The position numbers and the translations under genes were made by a program. From DASSHC01 sp035693105 (GTDB lineage Bacteria > Chloroflexota > Chloroflexia > Thermomicrobiales > Thermomicrobiaceae), in the NCBI GenBank assembly GCA_035693105.1, contig DASSHC010000075.1:1-11810 (forward strand): a stretch of DNA of 11,810 nucleotides, given 5' to 3'. Under the pieces are notes generated by a model. That model saw only the letters and a list, made by a program, of their open reading frames with translations, did no database searches and was not told where the DNA came from. Positions 1-5,209 of this stretch are shown here, in pieces (within the stretch, counting starts at the first letter, position 1; each line of letters begins with the position of its first letter).

Positions 1-14
1 GGATCCGTCGTGCC
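1..14. repeat. Right end of a palindromic intergenic repeat, cut by the window edge
   Basis: The first 14 bases, GGATCCGTCGTGCC, match the right end of the complete repeat copy at 7801-7937 exactly (7924-7937). The rest of this copy would lie outside the window to the left. It is short, but it sits between genes like the other copies. Confidence 0.6.
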
Positions 15-187
15 TCATGGCCCATCCTCGTCGGACGCCACTACCCCACTCTCCATCTCCCAGCGGCGCGATTCCTACGGCGGTGGCGTGCCGAGAAGAT
101 TCGGCGCGTCGTCGCCGAGCAGGACGACGATCTGGCTGGGGGCGATGGCGCCGGGATCGACCTGCAGGAGCGCGCGTCGCGAACCGG

Positions 188-949
188 CTAGCGAAACAGG
201 TCGCTCTCGGGCTCGCGCACCAGGGTGGTGGCGCCCACCCCCTCCTCGCCGGCCTGGTAGGCGTAGCCGCGCACCAGCGCCACCGGGCGCCGGTCGAGCT
301 TGCCCATCACCAGCTCGGCGGCCGAGGCGATCTCGTCGACGATCGCCATGGTGGTGGCGTGCAGCTCGTAGCCGAACTCGTCGAACTGGCCGCGGTAGTC
401 GAGCAGCGGGTTGATCCCGGCCGAGCCGATGGCGATGTTGACGATGCCGCGCCGCCAGGGCCGCCCGAACGAGTCGGTGATGATCACCGCCGCCTCGAAG
501 CCGAAGCGCTCGGCCAGCCGCTGCCGGATGGCGCGCGCCGATTCGTCGGAGTCGATCGGCAGGAGGCTGACGGCCGCGCTGCCGGCCACATTCGACGCGT
601 CGACACCGGCGTTGGCGCAGACCAACCCGTGCGGCGTCTGCGCGATGATCAGGCCGCGATCCATGCGCACGATGCGGGCGCTCTCGCGCAGCACCACCTC
701 GACCTGGCGCGCATCCTTGCCGAAGCGCTCCGCCCACATGGTGGCGAAGCTCGACGGCTCGATGTCGGCCAGGTTGACCAGCCGCCCCTCGGCTTTGGAG
801 ACGAACTTCTGGGTGACGACGACGACATCGCCCGGCTCCAGGCTCAGCCCGCTCTGCTCCAGGCCGGCGGCGATCAGCGCGGCCGGGTCATCGCCGGGGT
901 GCGCTTCCGGAATACCGTCGACGCCGATGACTCGCACTTCCGCGCTCAT
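188..949 (-). CDS. cofE: Coenzyme F420-0:L-glutamate ligase
   Basis: CofE adds L-glutamate residues to F420-0 in the cytoplasm, using GTP and divalent metal, and gives F420-1 and F420-2. The 253-residue product is full length for the stand-alone family. It shows the TQK-VSKAEGR segment near residues 46-56, the HGLVCANAGVD-SN segment at 107-120, the LPIDSD motif at 130-135, and the ITDSFGRPWRRG block at 157-168. The C-terminus, LVRxPExDLFR, is also typical. There is no C-terminal nitroreductase domain of the kind fused in actinobacterial FbiB. I chose the ATG at 949 because AAGGAG lies 8 bases before it; an in-frame ATG at 970 has a weaker site. It follows the PPOX-class gene by 44 bases on the same strand, so the two are probably co-transcribed. 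Confidence 0.95.
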   Translation of the reverse strand: MSAEVRVIGVDGIPEAHPGDDPAALIAAGLEQSGLSLEPGDVVVVTQKFVSKAEGRLVNLADIEPSSFATMWAERFGKDARQVEVVLRESARIVRMDRGLIIAQTPHGLVCANAGVDASNVAGSAAVSLLPIDSDESARAIRQRLAERFGFEAAVIITDSFGRPWRRGIVNIAIGSAGINPLLDYRGQFDEFGYELHATTMAIVDEIASAAELVMGKLDRRPVALVRGYAYQAGEEGVGATTLVREPESDLFR

Positions 950-993
950 GGCGCGCGCTCCTTCCCTCATCTACCCCTGGCCGCGCCGGCGCC

Positions 994-1392
994 TCAGAGG
1001 CCGTGCGCCGCGACCTGCTCGATGGTCATGCGGATCGAGATGCGGTGCTGCTCGCGATAAGAAGGGATGACTTTCTGCGCCTCTTCCGCTCCATGATAGC
1101 GCACGGCGAGGCGCGCGATGTCCTGCTGCCCCTGCTCCCGGTTCGGGTTCAACTCGACCCGCCCACGCAGGGTGACGTAGGTGTAGCCGTCGGGGATGCA
1201 GAGCGAGACGCGCGGGTCGCGCTCCATGTTCGCCACCTTCTTGCGCCCGGCGGCGGTATTCATCATGATGCTGTCGCCCTGCAACTCGAACCACATGGTC
1301 GACTGCTGCGCCGTGCCGTTCTGGTTGAGCGTCGCCAGCACCGCGAAGCGCGGCGCCTCCAGAAAGGCGCGCACCTTGTCGTTCAGCTCCAT
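994..1392 (-). CDS. PPOX-class F420-dependent enzyme (Rv1155-like, split beta-barrel)
   Basis: This 132-residue protein resembles the small flavin/deazaflavin-binding split beta-barrel proteins of the pyridoxamine 5'-phosphate oxidase superfamily, and within it the F420-binding Rv1155-like group. Visible family features are the N-terminal FLEAPRFAVLATLNQNGTAQQS strand pair (residues 10-31), the MNTAAGRKKVANMERDP segment (44-60), where the Arg-Lys-Lys is the usual cofactor phosphate contact, and VTLRGRVEL (73-81). Members act as F420H2-dependent reductases or bind F420; the substrate cannot be read from sequence. An ATG at 1392 with AAAGGG six bases upstream was preferred to the TTG codon just before it. 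Its position directly ahead of cofE supports an F420-related role. Confidence 0.85.
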   Translation of the reverse strand: MELNDKVRAFLEAPRFAVLATLNQNGTAQQSTMWFELQGDSIMMNTAAGRKKVANMERDPRVSLCIPDGYTYVTLRGRVELNPNREQGQQDIARLAVRYHGAEEAQKVIPSYREQHRISIRMTIEQVAAHGL

Positions 1393-1426
1393 CAATTGCC
1401 CTTTCGCTCGCTCGACGCGACAACGT

Positions 1427-1444
1427 GGCGGAGACCGCTCCGCC
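1427..1444. repeat. Small perfect hairpin in the divergent intergenic region
   Basis: A 7-bp perfect inverted repeat (GGCGGAG, loop ACCG, CTCCGCC) lies between the PPOX-class gene (minus) and the ABM-like gene (plus). It would fall in the leader of the minus-strand transcript about 35 bases from its start codon, or could be an operator. Chance is possible at this GC content. Confidence 0.35.
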
Positions 1445-1481
1445 CGCGCGATGCTAGCAGGCTTTGGGCCAGAGCGGGGAG

Positions 1482-1510
1482 TTGACGCGCTGGCGTCGGT
1501 CGTGCTGAAT
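1482..1510 (+). promoter_or_regulatory. Possible promoter of the ABM-like gene
   Basis: TTGACG at 1482-1487 matches the -35 consensus in five of six positions. It is followed after 17 bases by CTGAAT at 1505-1510, a weak -10 with three matches, preceded by TG. The placement, about 50 bases ahead of the start codon and in a divergent gap, is reasonable, but the -10 is poor. Confidence 0.35.
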
Positions 1511-1556
1511 GGCGGGGTGTGTGCCGTGGGACGGTGAAGGAGTTGAAGGAGTCACA

Positions 1557-1865
1557 ATGGCCGAGAGCATGTATGCGTCCGTGACCAAGCTACAGGTCAA
1601 GAGCGGCGAGGACCGCGCCGTCAAGCAGTATTTTACGCAGTGGGAGAAGGAGAGCGATCCGATCCCGCACGGGGTGAGCTCCGCCTACCTGATCAAGGCC
1701 GAAAACGACCCGGAGACCTACTACATGGTCGTTACCTTTGAGAACCAGGACGCCCTGCAGACCTACGAGCAGGGACGCGAGCAGCAGCTCGCCAAACTGC
1801 AGGCGCTGGTGACCGCCCAGCCGGAGCAGCATCAGGGCGAGATCGTCTCGACGATCGAGGGGTAA
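1557..1865 (+). CDS. Small ABM-like protein (dimeric alpha/beta barrel)
   Basis: The 102-residue product is short, charged and without membrane segments or signal peptide. Its beta-alpha-beta pattern (MYASVTKLQVKSGEDRAV, then YYMVVTFENQDALQTY, then a C-terminal helix and strand) fits the ferredoxin-like antibiotic biosynthesis monooxygenase / dimeric alpha-beta barrel fold. Members include cofactor-free monooxygenases, haem-degrading enzymes and many proteins of unknown role, so no substrate is assigned. The start is the ATG at 1557, with AAGGAG five bases upstream; an in-frame upstream ATG at 1509 lacks such a site. It is a single gene, divergent from the F420 pair and convergent with the phosphotransferase. 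Confidence 0.65.
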   Translation: MAESMYASVTKLQVKSGEDRAVKQYFTQWEKESDPIPHGVSSAYLIKAENDPETYYMVVTFENQDALQTYEQGREQQLAKLQALVTAQPEQHQGEIVSTIEG

Positions 1866-1902
1866 GGGTCCCTCACCCCCAACGGAGTTCCCTCATCCCC
1901 AG

Positions 1903-1936
1903 CCCTTCTCCGGACGGAGCCCCCCGGGGAGAAGGG
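1903..1936. terminator. Hairpin between convergent genes, likely terminator
   Basis: CCCTTCTCC (1903-1911) pairs perfectly with GGAGAAGGG (1928-1936) around a 16-base loop. It lies 38 bases beyond the ABM-like stop codon and 26 bases beyond the end of the phosphotransferase gene coming the other way. There is no clear T-run on either side, so termination is inferred from position; it may instead be an interspersed palindrome. Confidence 0.45.
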
Positions 1937-1952
1937 AGACGAGATGGTGTAG

Positions 1953-1973
1953 GGGCGGGTTTCAAACCCGCCC
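1953..1973. repeat. Perfect palindrome spanning the phosphotransferase stop codon
   Basis: GGGCGGGTTT, a single C, then AAACCCGCCC form a 10-bp perfect inverted repeat with a one-base centre. The stop codon of the phosphotransferase (1962-1964) is at the centre, so its last three sense codons lie inside the palindrome. It looks like an interspersed palindrome of the REP type, though no second copy is in this window. Confidence 0.55.
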
Positions 1974-2870
1974 AAACGCCTCTTCCACGAACCACCCGTG
2001 CCGCTCGCGCATCGCCGCCCGAGCGACGGCGTCGGCGGCCCAGGCCTCGAAGCGGCCGAGCGGGCGCAGCGCGGCCCAGAGGTCCCAGTAGGGGAGATCG
2101 GTTGTGTCGCTCGCCGCGAGCGCCAGGTAGCGCGCGGTGAAGCGGCGCATCGCCTCCTCGCCGAGGGCCCAGAGGAGCTCGAGCCGGGCGTTGGCCAGAT
2201 CGGCCAGGGGGTCGCCGACGGCGGCGTCCTCCCAGTCGATGATCGCCACTAGCCGGTCGTCGCGCCAGAGCGCGTTCCCCGGCCAGTAGTCGCCGTGGAG
2301 CAGCACCGGCGGGTTGCGCCGCGCCGGTGGTCCCGCCGCGAGCGCCGCCCGCATGCGCGTCTCCAGCGGGTCACCAGGGCTCGCGGGTGGCGGCCGAAGC
2401 GTGTGGGCCACTGCTTCCTCGACCGGGCGCAGGAAGGCGAGGTCGTGCCCGTGCCGCGCGGAGTCAATGCGGTGGATGGCGGCCAGTTGCCGGGCGAGTT
2501 GGTCGACCAGGTCCGCGGCGTCGGCCGGCGTATCCCGCGGCGTACCATCGACGAACTCGACCACGATAAACGGCGTGGGGAAGATCTCGCCCGACTGGTC
2601 GGCGAAATGTGGCTCAGGCGCCGCGACGCCCGCCGCGCGCACCAGGTGCAGCAGCCGGAGCTCGTCGGCGGCGAGGTTCGGGTTGCGCCGTAGGTCCGTC
2701 TCGCCGTAGCGGCGCACTACCAGGCGCGCCGTCTCGCCGCTGACCCGCGCGAACTCCAGCGCCGTGACCCGCGCCGAGACCCCGCCGGTCAACTCCCATT
2801 GACGCAGTAGCCGCGCGCCGGGGGCGATGCGCCGCACGATCCGTTCGAAGCATTCGGCGTGGGTAGACAC
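1962..2870 (-). CDS. APH-family phosphotransferase (substrate unknown)
   Basis: The 302-residue protein belongs to the aminoglycoside/choline phosphotransferase family with a kinase-like fold. Key motifs are the hinge FIVVEFVDG (101-109), the catalytic loop HGDYWPGN (192-199, with the Asp base D194 and metal ligand N199), and IDWED (211-215) carrying the Mg-binding Asp. Related proteins phosphorylate small hydroxyl compounds such as sugars, choline, macrolides or aminoglycosides. Nothing here proves antibiotic resistance. I start at a GTG (2870) with AGGA six bases upstream. The open frame continues upstream, but there it reads through the palindromic repeat at 2912-3053 and is not homologous to the family. 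The C-terminus ends inside a palindrome. Confidence 0.8.
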   Translation of the reverse strand: MSTHAECFERIVRRIAPGARLLRQWELTGGVSARVTALEFARVSGETARLVVRRYGETDLRRNPNLAADELRLLHLVRAAGVAAPEPHFADQSGEIFPTPFIVVEFVDGTPRDTPADAADLVDQLARQLAAIHRIDSARHGHDLAFLRPVEEAVAHTLRPPPASPGDPLETRMRAALAAGPPARRNPPVLLHGDYWPGNALWRDDRLVAIIDWEDAAVGDPLADLANARLELLWALGEEAMRRFTARYLALAASDTTDLPYWDLWAALRPLGRFEAWAADAVARAAMRERHGWFVEEAFGRV

Positions 2871-2911
2871 CGAGGGTCCTGCCTCTCCAGGATGCCGCCG
2901 ACGTGCTTTGG

Positions 2912-3053
2912 GTGCCGTCGAAGACGGATCCCTCGACTGCGCTCGGGATGACAGGGCTAATAGGGGGCGGACGACAACGGCTGACGCCCTCGTACGCCCC
3001 TCCTTCTCCCGGTCATCCCGAGCGCAGTCGAGGGATCCGTCCGCACCCGGCAC
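2912..3053. repeat. Palindromic intergenic repeat, copy A
   Basis: A 142-bp element whose arms at 2923-2952 and 3012-3041 are perfect 30-base inverted complements, each containing GGATCC and a CATCCC/GGGATG block. Outside the arms it begins with GTGCCG and ends with CGGCAC. The centre shares the order GGGCGGAC-ACAACGGC then CCCCTC with copy B. It has no coding content. It separates the membrane-protein gene from the phosphotransferase gene on the minus strand and could fold into a long hairpin in their RNA. It resembles a MITE or REP doublet. Confidence 0.85.
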
Positions 3054-3079
3054 CCAACTCCGTCGATGGGCAGGCCGTC

Positions 3080-3550
3080 CTAGCGCCGTGGGGCCAGGCG
3101 GTCGAAGACGAGACCGAGCACGACGCCGTAGACCGCGTGGCGCACGACCTCGATGGCGAAGGCACTGGGGGTGTTGAAGTGCTGGGCCGTGCCGCCGCGG
3201 CTCGCGGGTTGCAGGCGCGCCAGCAACAGTAGGACCGGCCAGAGGACGATGTTCTCCACCTCGGCCAACAGCAGCCCGCGCTGCCAGGGCTTCCCCGGCA
3301 GCCCGGCCTGAACCCAGCCGTAGAAAGCGCCCAGCGCGGCCCCATTGCCCAGGTGCATGAGGAGCCCGGTGATCGGCCAGAGGCGGCGCAGCCCTGGCAG
3401 CAGCCCGCCGAGCAGGCGCAGCTCGTCGGTCTTGGCGCCGGTCACGGCCAGGTCGAGCCACATCTCAACCGCCATCGCGCCCGCCGCGACCACACCGGCC
3501 ACCGCGCCGCGCGCGACGTCATCTCCCAGGTCGATCGGCTCGGCGCTCAT
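3080..3550 (-). CDS. Four-helix membrane protein of unknown function
   Basis: I do not recognise a named family. The 156-residue product has four predicted hydrophobic helices, at about 14-36, 58-80, 93-112 and 131-150. Polar residues lie within or beside them (E29, H66, N69, E97, E99, H138) and could be functional. It has no cleavable signal peptide. Its ATG overlaps the nadE stop codon as ATGA (3547-3550), so it is probably translated by coupling to nadE. This gives circumstantial reason to look for a role near NAD metabolism or transport, but that is inference. The 3' end is followed at once by repeat copy A. Confidence 0.75.
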   Translation of the reverse strand: MSAEPIDLGDDVARGAVAGVVAAGAMAVEMWLDLAVTGAKTDELRLLGGLLPGLRRLWPITGLLMHLGNGAALGAFYGWVQAGLPGKPWQRGLLLAEVENIVLWPVLLLLARLQPASRGGTAQHFNTPSAFAIEVVRHAVYGVVLGLVFDRLAPRR

Positions 3551-4281
3551 GGCCGCTCCCCAGGCTGGAAGATCGGCGGCGTGTGCCGCTTGTGCTCGGA
3601 GGCGGCGATCATGCGCTGCACCTTGGCCACGGTTTGCGGCTCCAGCCCGTCCGTGCTGCCCTGCGCCAGCGCCGCCAGGATCTGGTCGAGATCGGCGTAG
3701 CTGACGCCCATCTCGGCCTCGTCGGTCTGCCCGGCCCAGAGCCCGGCCGAGGGCGGGCGCTCGATGATCCGCTGGGGCACGCCGATGGCGCGCGCCACCT
3801 CGTAGACGTCACGCTTGAGCAGGCTGCCGAGCGGCAGGAGATCGACGCCGCCGTCGCCGTACTTGGTGAAGTAGCCGACCATCAGCTCGCTGCGGTTGCC
3901 GGTGCCGACGACCACCAGATCGCGATTGTTGGCGATGAAGTAGAGGGTCAGCATGCGCAGGCGCGGCTTGAGGTTGGCCTCGGCCAGTGGCGTTCCCTTG
4001 GGCAAGAGCGTGAGCAGCAGGTCGTAGACCGGGCCGAGGTCGATGGTCTGCGCCGGGATGCCGAATGCCTCGGCCGCCAGCCGCGCGTCCTCCACGTCCC
4101 GCGCCTGGCTGTGGATCGGCATGATCAACCCCTGGACGCGCTCCGGGCCCAGCCCGCGCGCCGCCAGCCCGGCGACGACGGCCGAGTCGATGCCGCCGGA
4201 CAGCCCGACCGCCGCGCCCTGTGCCCCAACCCTGTCGATCTCCTGGCCAAGCCAGGCGGCGATCTCATCCGCCAGCGCCAT
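3547..4281 (-). CDS. nadE: NH3-dependent NAD+ synthetase
   Basis: NadE converts nicotinic acid adenine dinucleotide to NAD+ with ATP and ammonia in the cytoplasm. The 244-residue protein carries the N-type ATP pyrophosphatase loop SGGIDS (28-33) and the conserved runs GTGNRSELMVGYFTKYGDGGVDLLPLG (split around the KYGD loop), KRDVYEVARAIGVP and PSAGLWAGQTDEAEMG. There is no N-terminal nitrilase-type glutaminase domain, so ammonia, not glutamine, is the direct nitrogen donor. I chose the ATG at 4281, which has GGGAGG six bases upstream; an ATG at 4305 is in frame but less well placed. The gene lies downstream of the Nudix gene and overlaps the next gene by four bases. Confidence 0.95.
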   Translation of the reverse strand: MALADEIAAWLGQEIDRVGAQGAAVGLSGGIDSAVVAGLAARGLGPERVQGLIMPIHSQARDVEDARLAAEAFGIPAQTIDLGPVYDLLLTLLPKGTPLAEANLKPRLRMLTLYFIANNRDLVVVGTGNRSELMVGYFTKYGDGGVDLLPLGSLLKRDVYEVARAIGVPQRIIERPPSAGLWAGQTDEAEMGVSYADLDQILAALAQGSTDGLEPQTVAKVQRMIAASEHKRHTPPIFQPGERP

Positions 4282-4347
4282 GGTCACCCTCCCGCCGCGC
4301 GCCATCCATCACGCGCATCTGCTCGGCCCGATGATGCGGTTCACCGT

Positions 4348-4373
4348 CGCGCGCGTCAAGCGGGACGCGCGCG
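4348..4373. repeat. Perfect 10-bp hairpin between the Nudix gene and nadE
   Basis: CGCGCGCGTC (4348-4357) and GACGCGCGCG (4364-4373) are perfect inverted complements around a 6-base loop. On the minus-strand transcript the hairpin begins three bases after the Nudix stop codon and ends about 65 bases before the nadE start. No T-run follows on the minus strand, so it may be an attenuator, an RNA-stabilising 3' end, or partial terminator. Confidence 0.6.
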
Positions 4374-4376
4374 GCG

Positions 4377-4853
4377 TCACTTTTCGTCGGTGTGGACGAC
4401 GCGGGTGGGGTGTGCCGGGAGATCGCGCAGCCCCACTTTCAGGAAGGTCGGGTAGAGCGTGATCTCGTCGAGCGCTTCCAGCGGGAACCAGCGGTAGAGC
4501 AGGCGAACCGTGGGCTCGTAGCCACTGAATTCGCGAGAGGTGTCGAGCAAGGGTGAGCCGTCCGGCAGCGCCATCAGGTAGTAGCAGGCCAGCTCGTGGA
4601 CTTGCTGGCCCCGATACGCGTAGAAGTTCTCCAGCAGCCAGAGGAAGCGCTCGACGGCGACCTCGACACCGATCTCCTCGCGCATCTCGCGCTGCAGCGC
4701 CACGTCGGAGGGCTCGCCGAACTCCGGCCGCCCGCCGGGCATAGCCCAGAAGTCGTCGTCCTCGGCGCGGTGCAGCAGCACGTGGCCCCGGTGCAGGCAG
4801 ACCCCGCCGACGCGGTAGTTGAAGCGCCGGTCGTCGTGCGCGTGAGCGGGCAT
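4377..4853 (-). CDS. Nudix hydrolase
   Basis: The 158-residue protein has a complete Nudix box, G41-x5-E47-x7-REMREEIGV (55-63), matching GX5EX7REUXEEXGU, with E59 and E60 as the expected metal ligands. Nudix enzymes cleave a nucleoside diphosphate linked to another moiety; the sequence does not tell which one. No zinc ribbon typical of NudC is seen. Its place ahead of nadE on the same strand allows a role on NAD-related or ADP-ribose-type nucleotides, but a housekeeping oxidised-nucleotide role is equally possible. The ATG at 4853 has GGGAGG four bases upstream. The start faces the aspS promoter across about 55 bases. Confidence 0.92.
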   Translation of the reverse strand: MPAHAHDDRRFNYRVGGVCLHRGHVLLHRAEDDDFWAMPGGRPEFGEPSDVALQREMREEIGVEVAVERFLWLLENFYAYRGQQVHELACYYLMALPDGSPLLDTSREFSGYEPTVRLLYRWFPLEALDEITLYPTFLKVGLRDLPAHPTRVVHTDEK

Positions 4854-4908
4854 CGATCCTCCCAGCAGCGTCGGTTCCCCGGATGGCGCTCCGCCAGGCT
4901 ACGGCAGG

Positions 4909-4925
4909 CTTGCGCGATGCGCAAG
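4909..4925. promoter_or_regulatory. Perfect palindrome overlapping the aspS -35 region
   Basis: CTTGCGC, spacer GAT, GCGCAAG is a perfect 7-bp inverted repeat. Its left arm contains the proposed -35 hexamer of aspS. This could be a repressor or activator site, or chance at high GC. Confidence 0.35.
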
Positions 4926-4938
4926 GCTCGGGTATGCT
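4910..4938 (+). promoter_or_regulatory. Probable aspS promoter
   Basis: TTGCGC (4910-4915), 17 bases, then TATGCT (4933-4938). The -10 matches four of six positions and the spacing is ideal. Transcription from near 4945 would begin about ten bases ahead of the first helix of the T-box leader, which is the expected arrangement. Confidence 0.55.
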
Positions 4939-4954
4939 CTGGCCAACGCGACGA

Positions 4955-5190
4955 CGGAGACGAGTAGCGCGGCCAAGCGAAATCCAGCGAGCCGCCGGCG
5001 GTGGGATGGTGGCGTTCGAAGCGCGCGAAGACCCTCCGGAGCGCGAGGAAGAACGGAGCAATCTCAGTAAGCCTCGCCGGTTCGCCCCCGTTAATGGGCG
5101 TCGAGGCTGCCGCGTTTTTTCCGGCAGCGAAGTGCGGTGGCACCACGGGTGGCCCCCCTCGTCCGCACGGGCGAGGGGGGTCAGTGTTTT
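4955..5190 (+). promoter_or_regulatory. T-box riboswitch with aspartate (GAC) specifier, upstream of aspS
   Basis: The leader has every main T-box part. Stem I has a lower helix CGGAG (4955-4959) with CTCCG (5034-5038) and an upper helix GCGCG (4967-4971) with CGCGC (5022-5026). These enclose a loop of ACGAGTA on the 5' side (with the conserved AGTA) and GAAGACC on the 3' side, giving specifier GAC at 5030-5032. A distal AG-bulge-like CCAGCGAG (4984-4991) leads to a GCCGCC/GGTGGC helix capped by GGCGGTGGGAT. Stem III pairs 5106-5112 with 5122-5128. The antiterminator is GTGCGG (5132-5137) with CCGCAC (5163-5168) and ACGGG (5145-5149) with CTCGT (5158-5162), around the seven-base bulge TGGCACC (5138-5144). 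TGGC can pair with GCCA of tRNA-Asp, whose discriminator base is G. Uncharged tRNA-Asp would favour readthrough. Confidence 0.92.
5153..5190 (+). terminator. Regulated T-box terminator before aspS
   Basis: CCCCCCTCG (5153-5161) pairs perfectly with CGAGGGGGG (5172-5180) over a 10-base loop, followed by TCAGTGTTTT. The 5' strand shares 5158-5161 with the antiterminator, so only one of the two can form. The T-tract is interrupted, so termination may be incomplete. Confidence 0.8.
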
Positions 5191-5209
5191 CCTCACGGGA
5201 GGTGTCACC

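Noticed and set aside
1..6. GGATCC at the first base as a cloning-site junction
   Set aside because: GGATCC occurs in every arm of the repeat family here, and bases 1-14 match the repeat's right end, so a natural repeat explains it.
1962..2870. Antibiotic-resistance gene (aminoglycoside phosphotransferase)
   Set aside because: The family is broad, no subgroup-specific feature is visible, and the gene lies among housekeeping genes without mobile resistance context.
2871..3461. Upstream extension of the phosphotransferase frame, giving a 499-residue protein
   Set aside because: The extension is a translation of palindromic repeat copy A and of the antisense of the membrane-protein gene. The kinase-like fold starts after 2870.
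4883..5209. In-frame upstream extension of aspS, about 109 residues
   Set aside because: It reads through the promoter-proximal leader and all T-box helices, and the added residues have no resemblance to AspRS. The GTG at 5210 has a good ribosome binding site and gives the family length.
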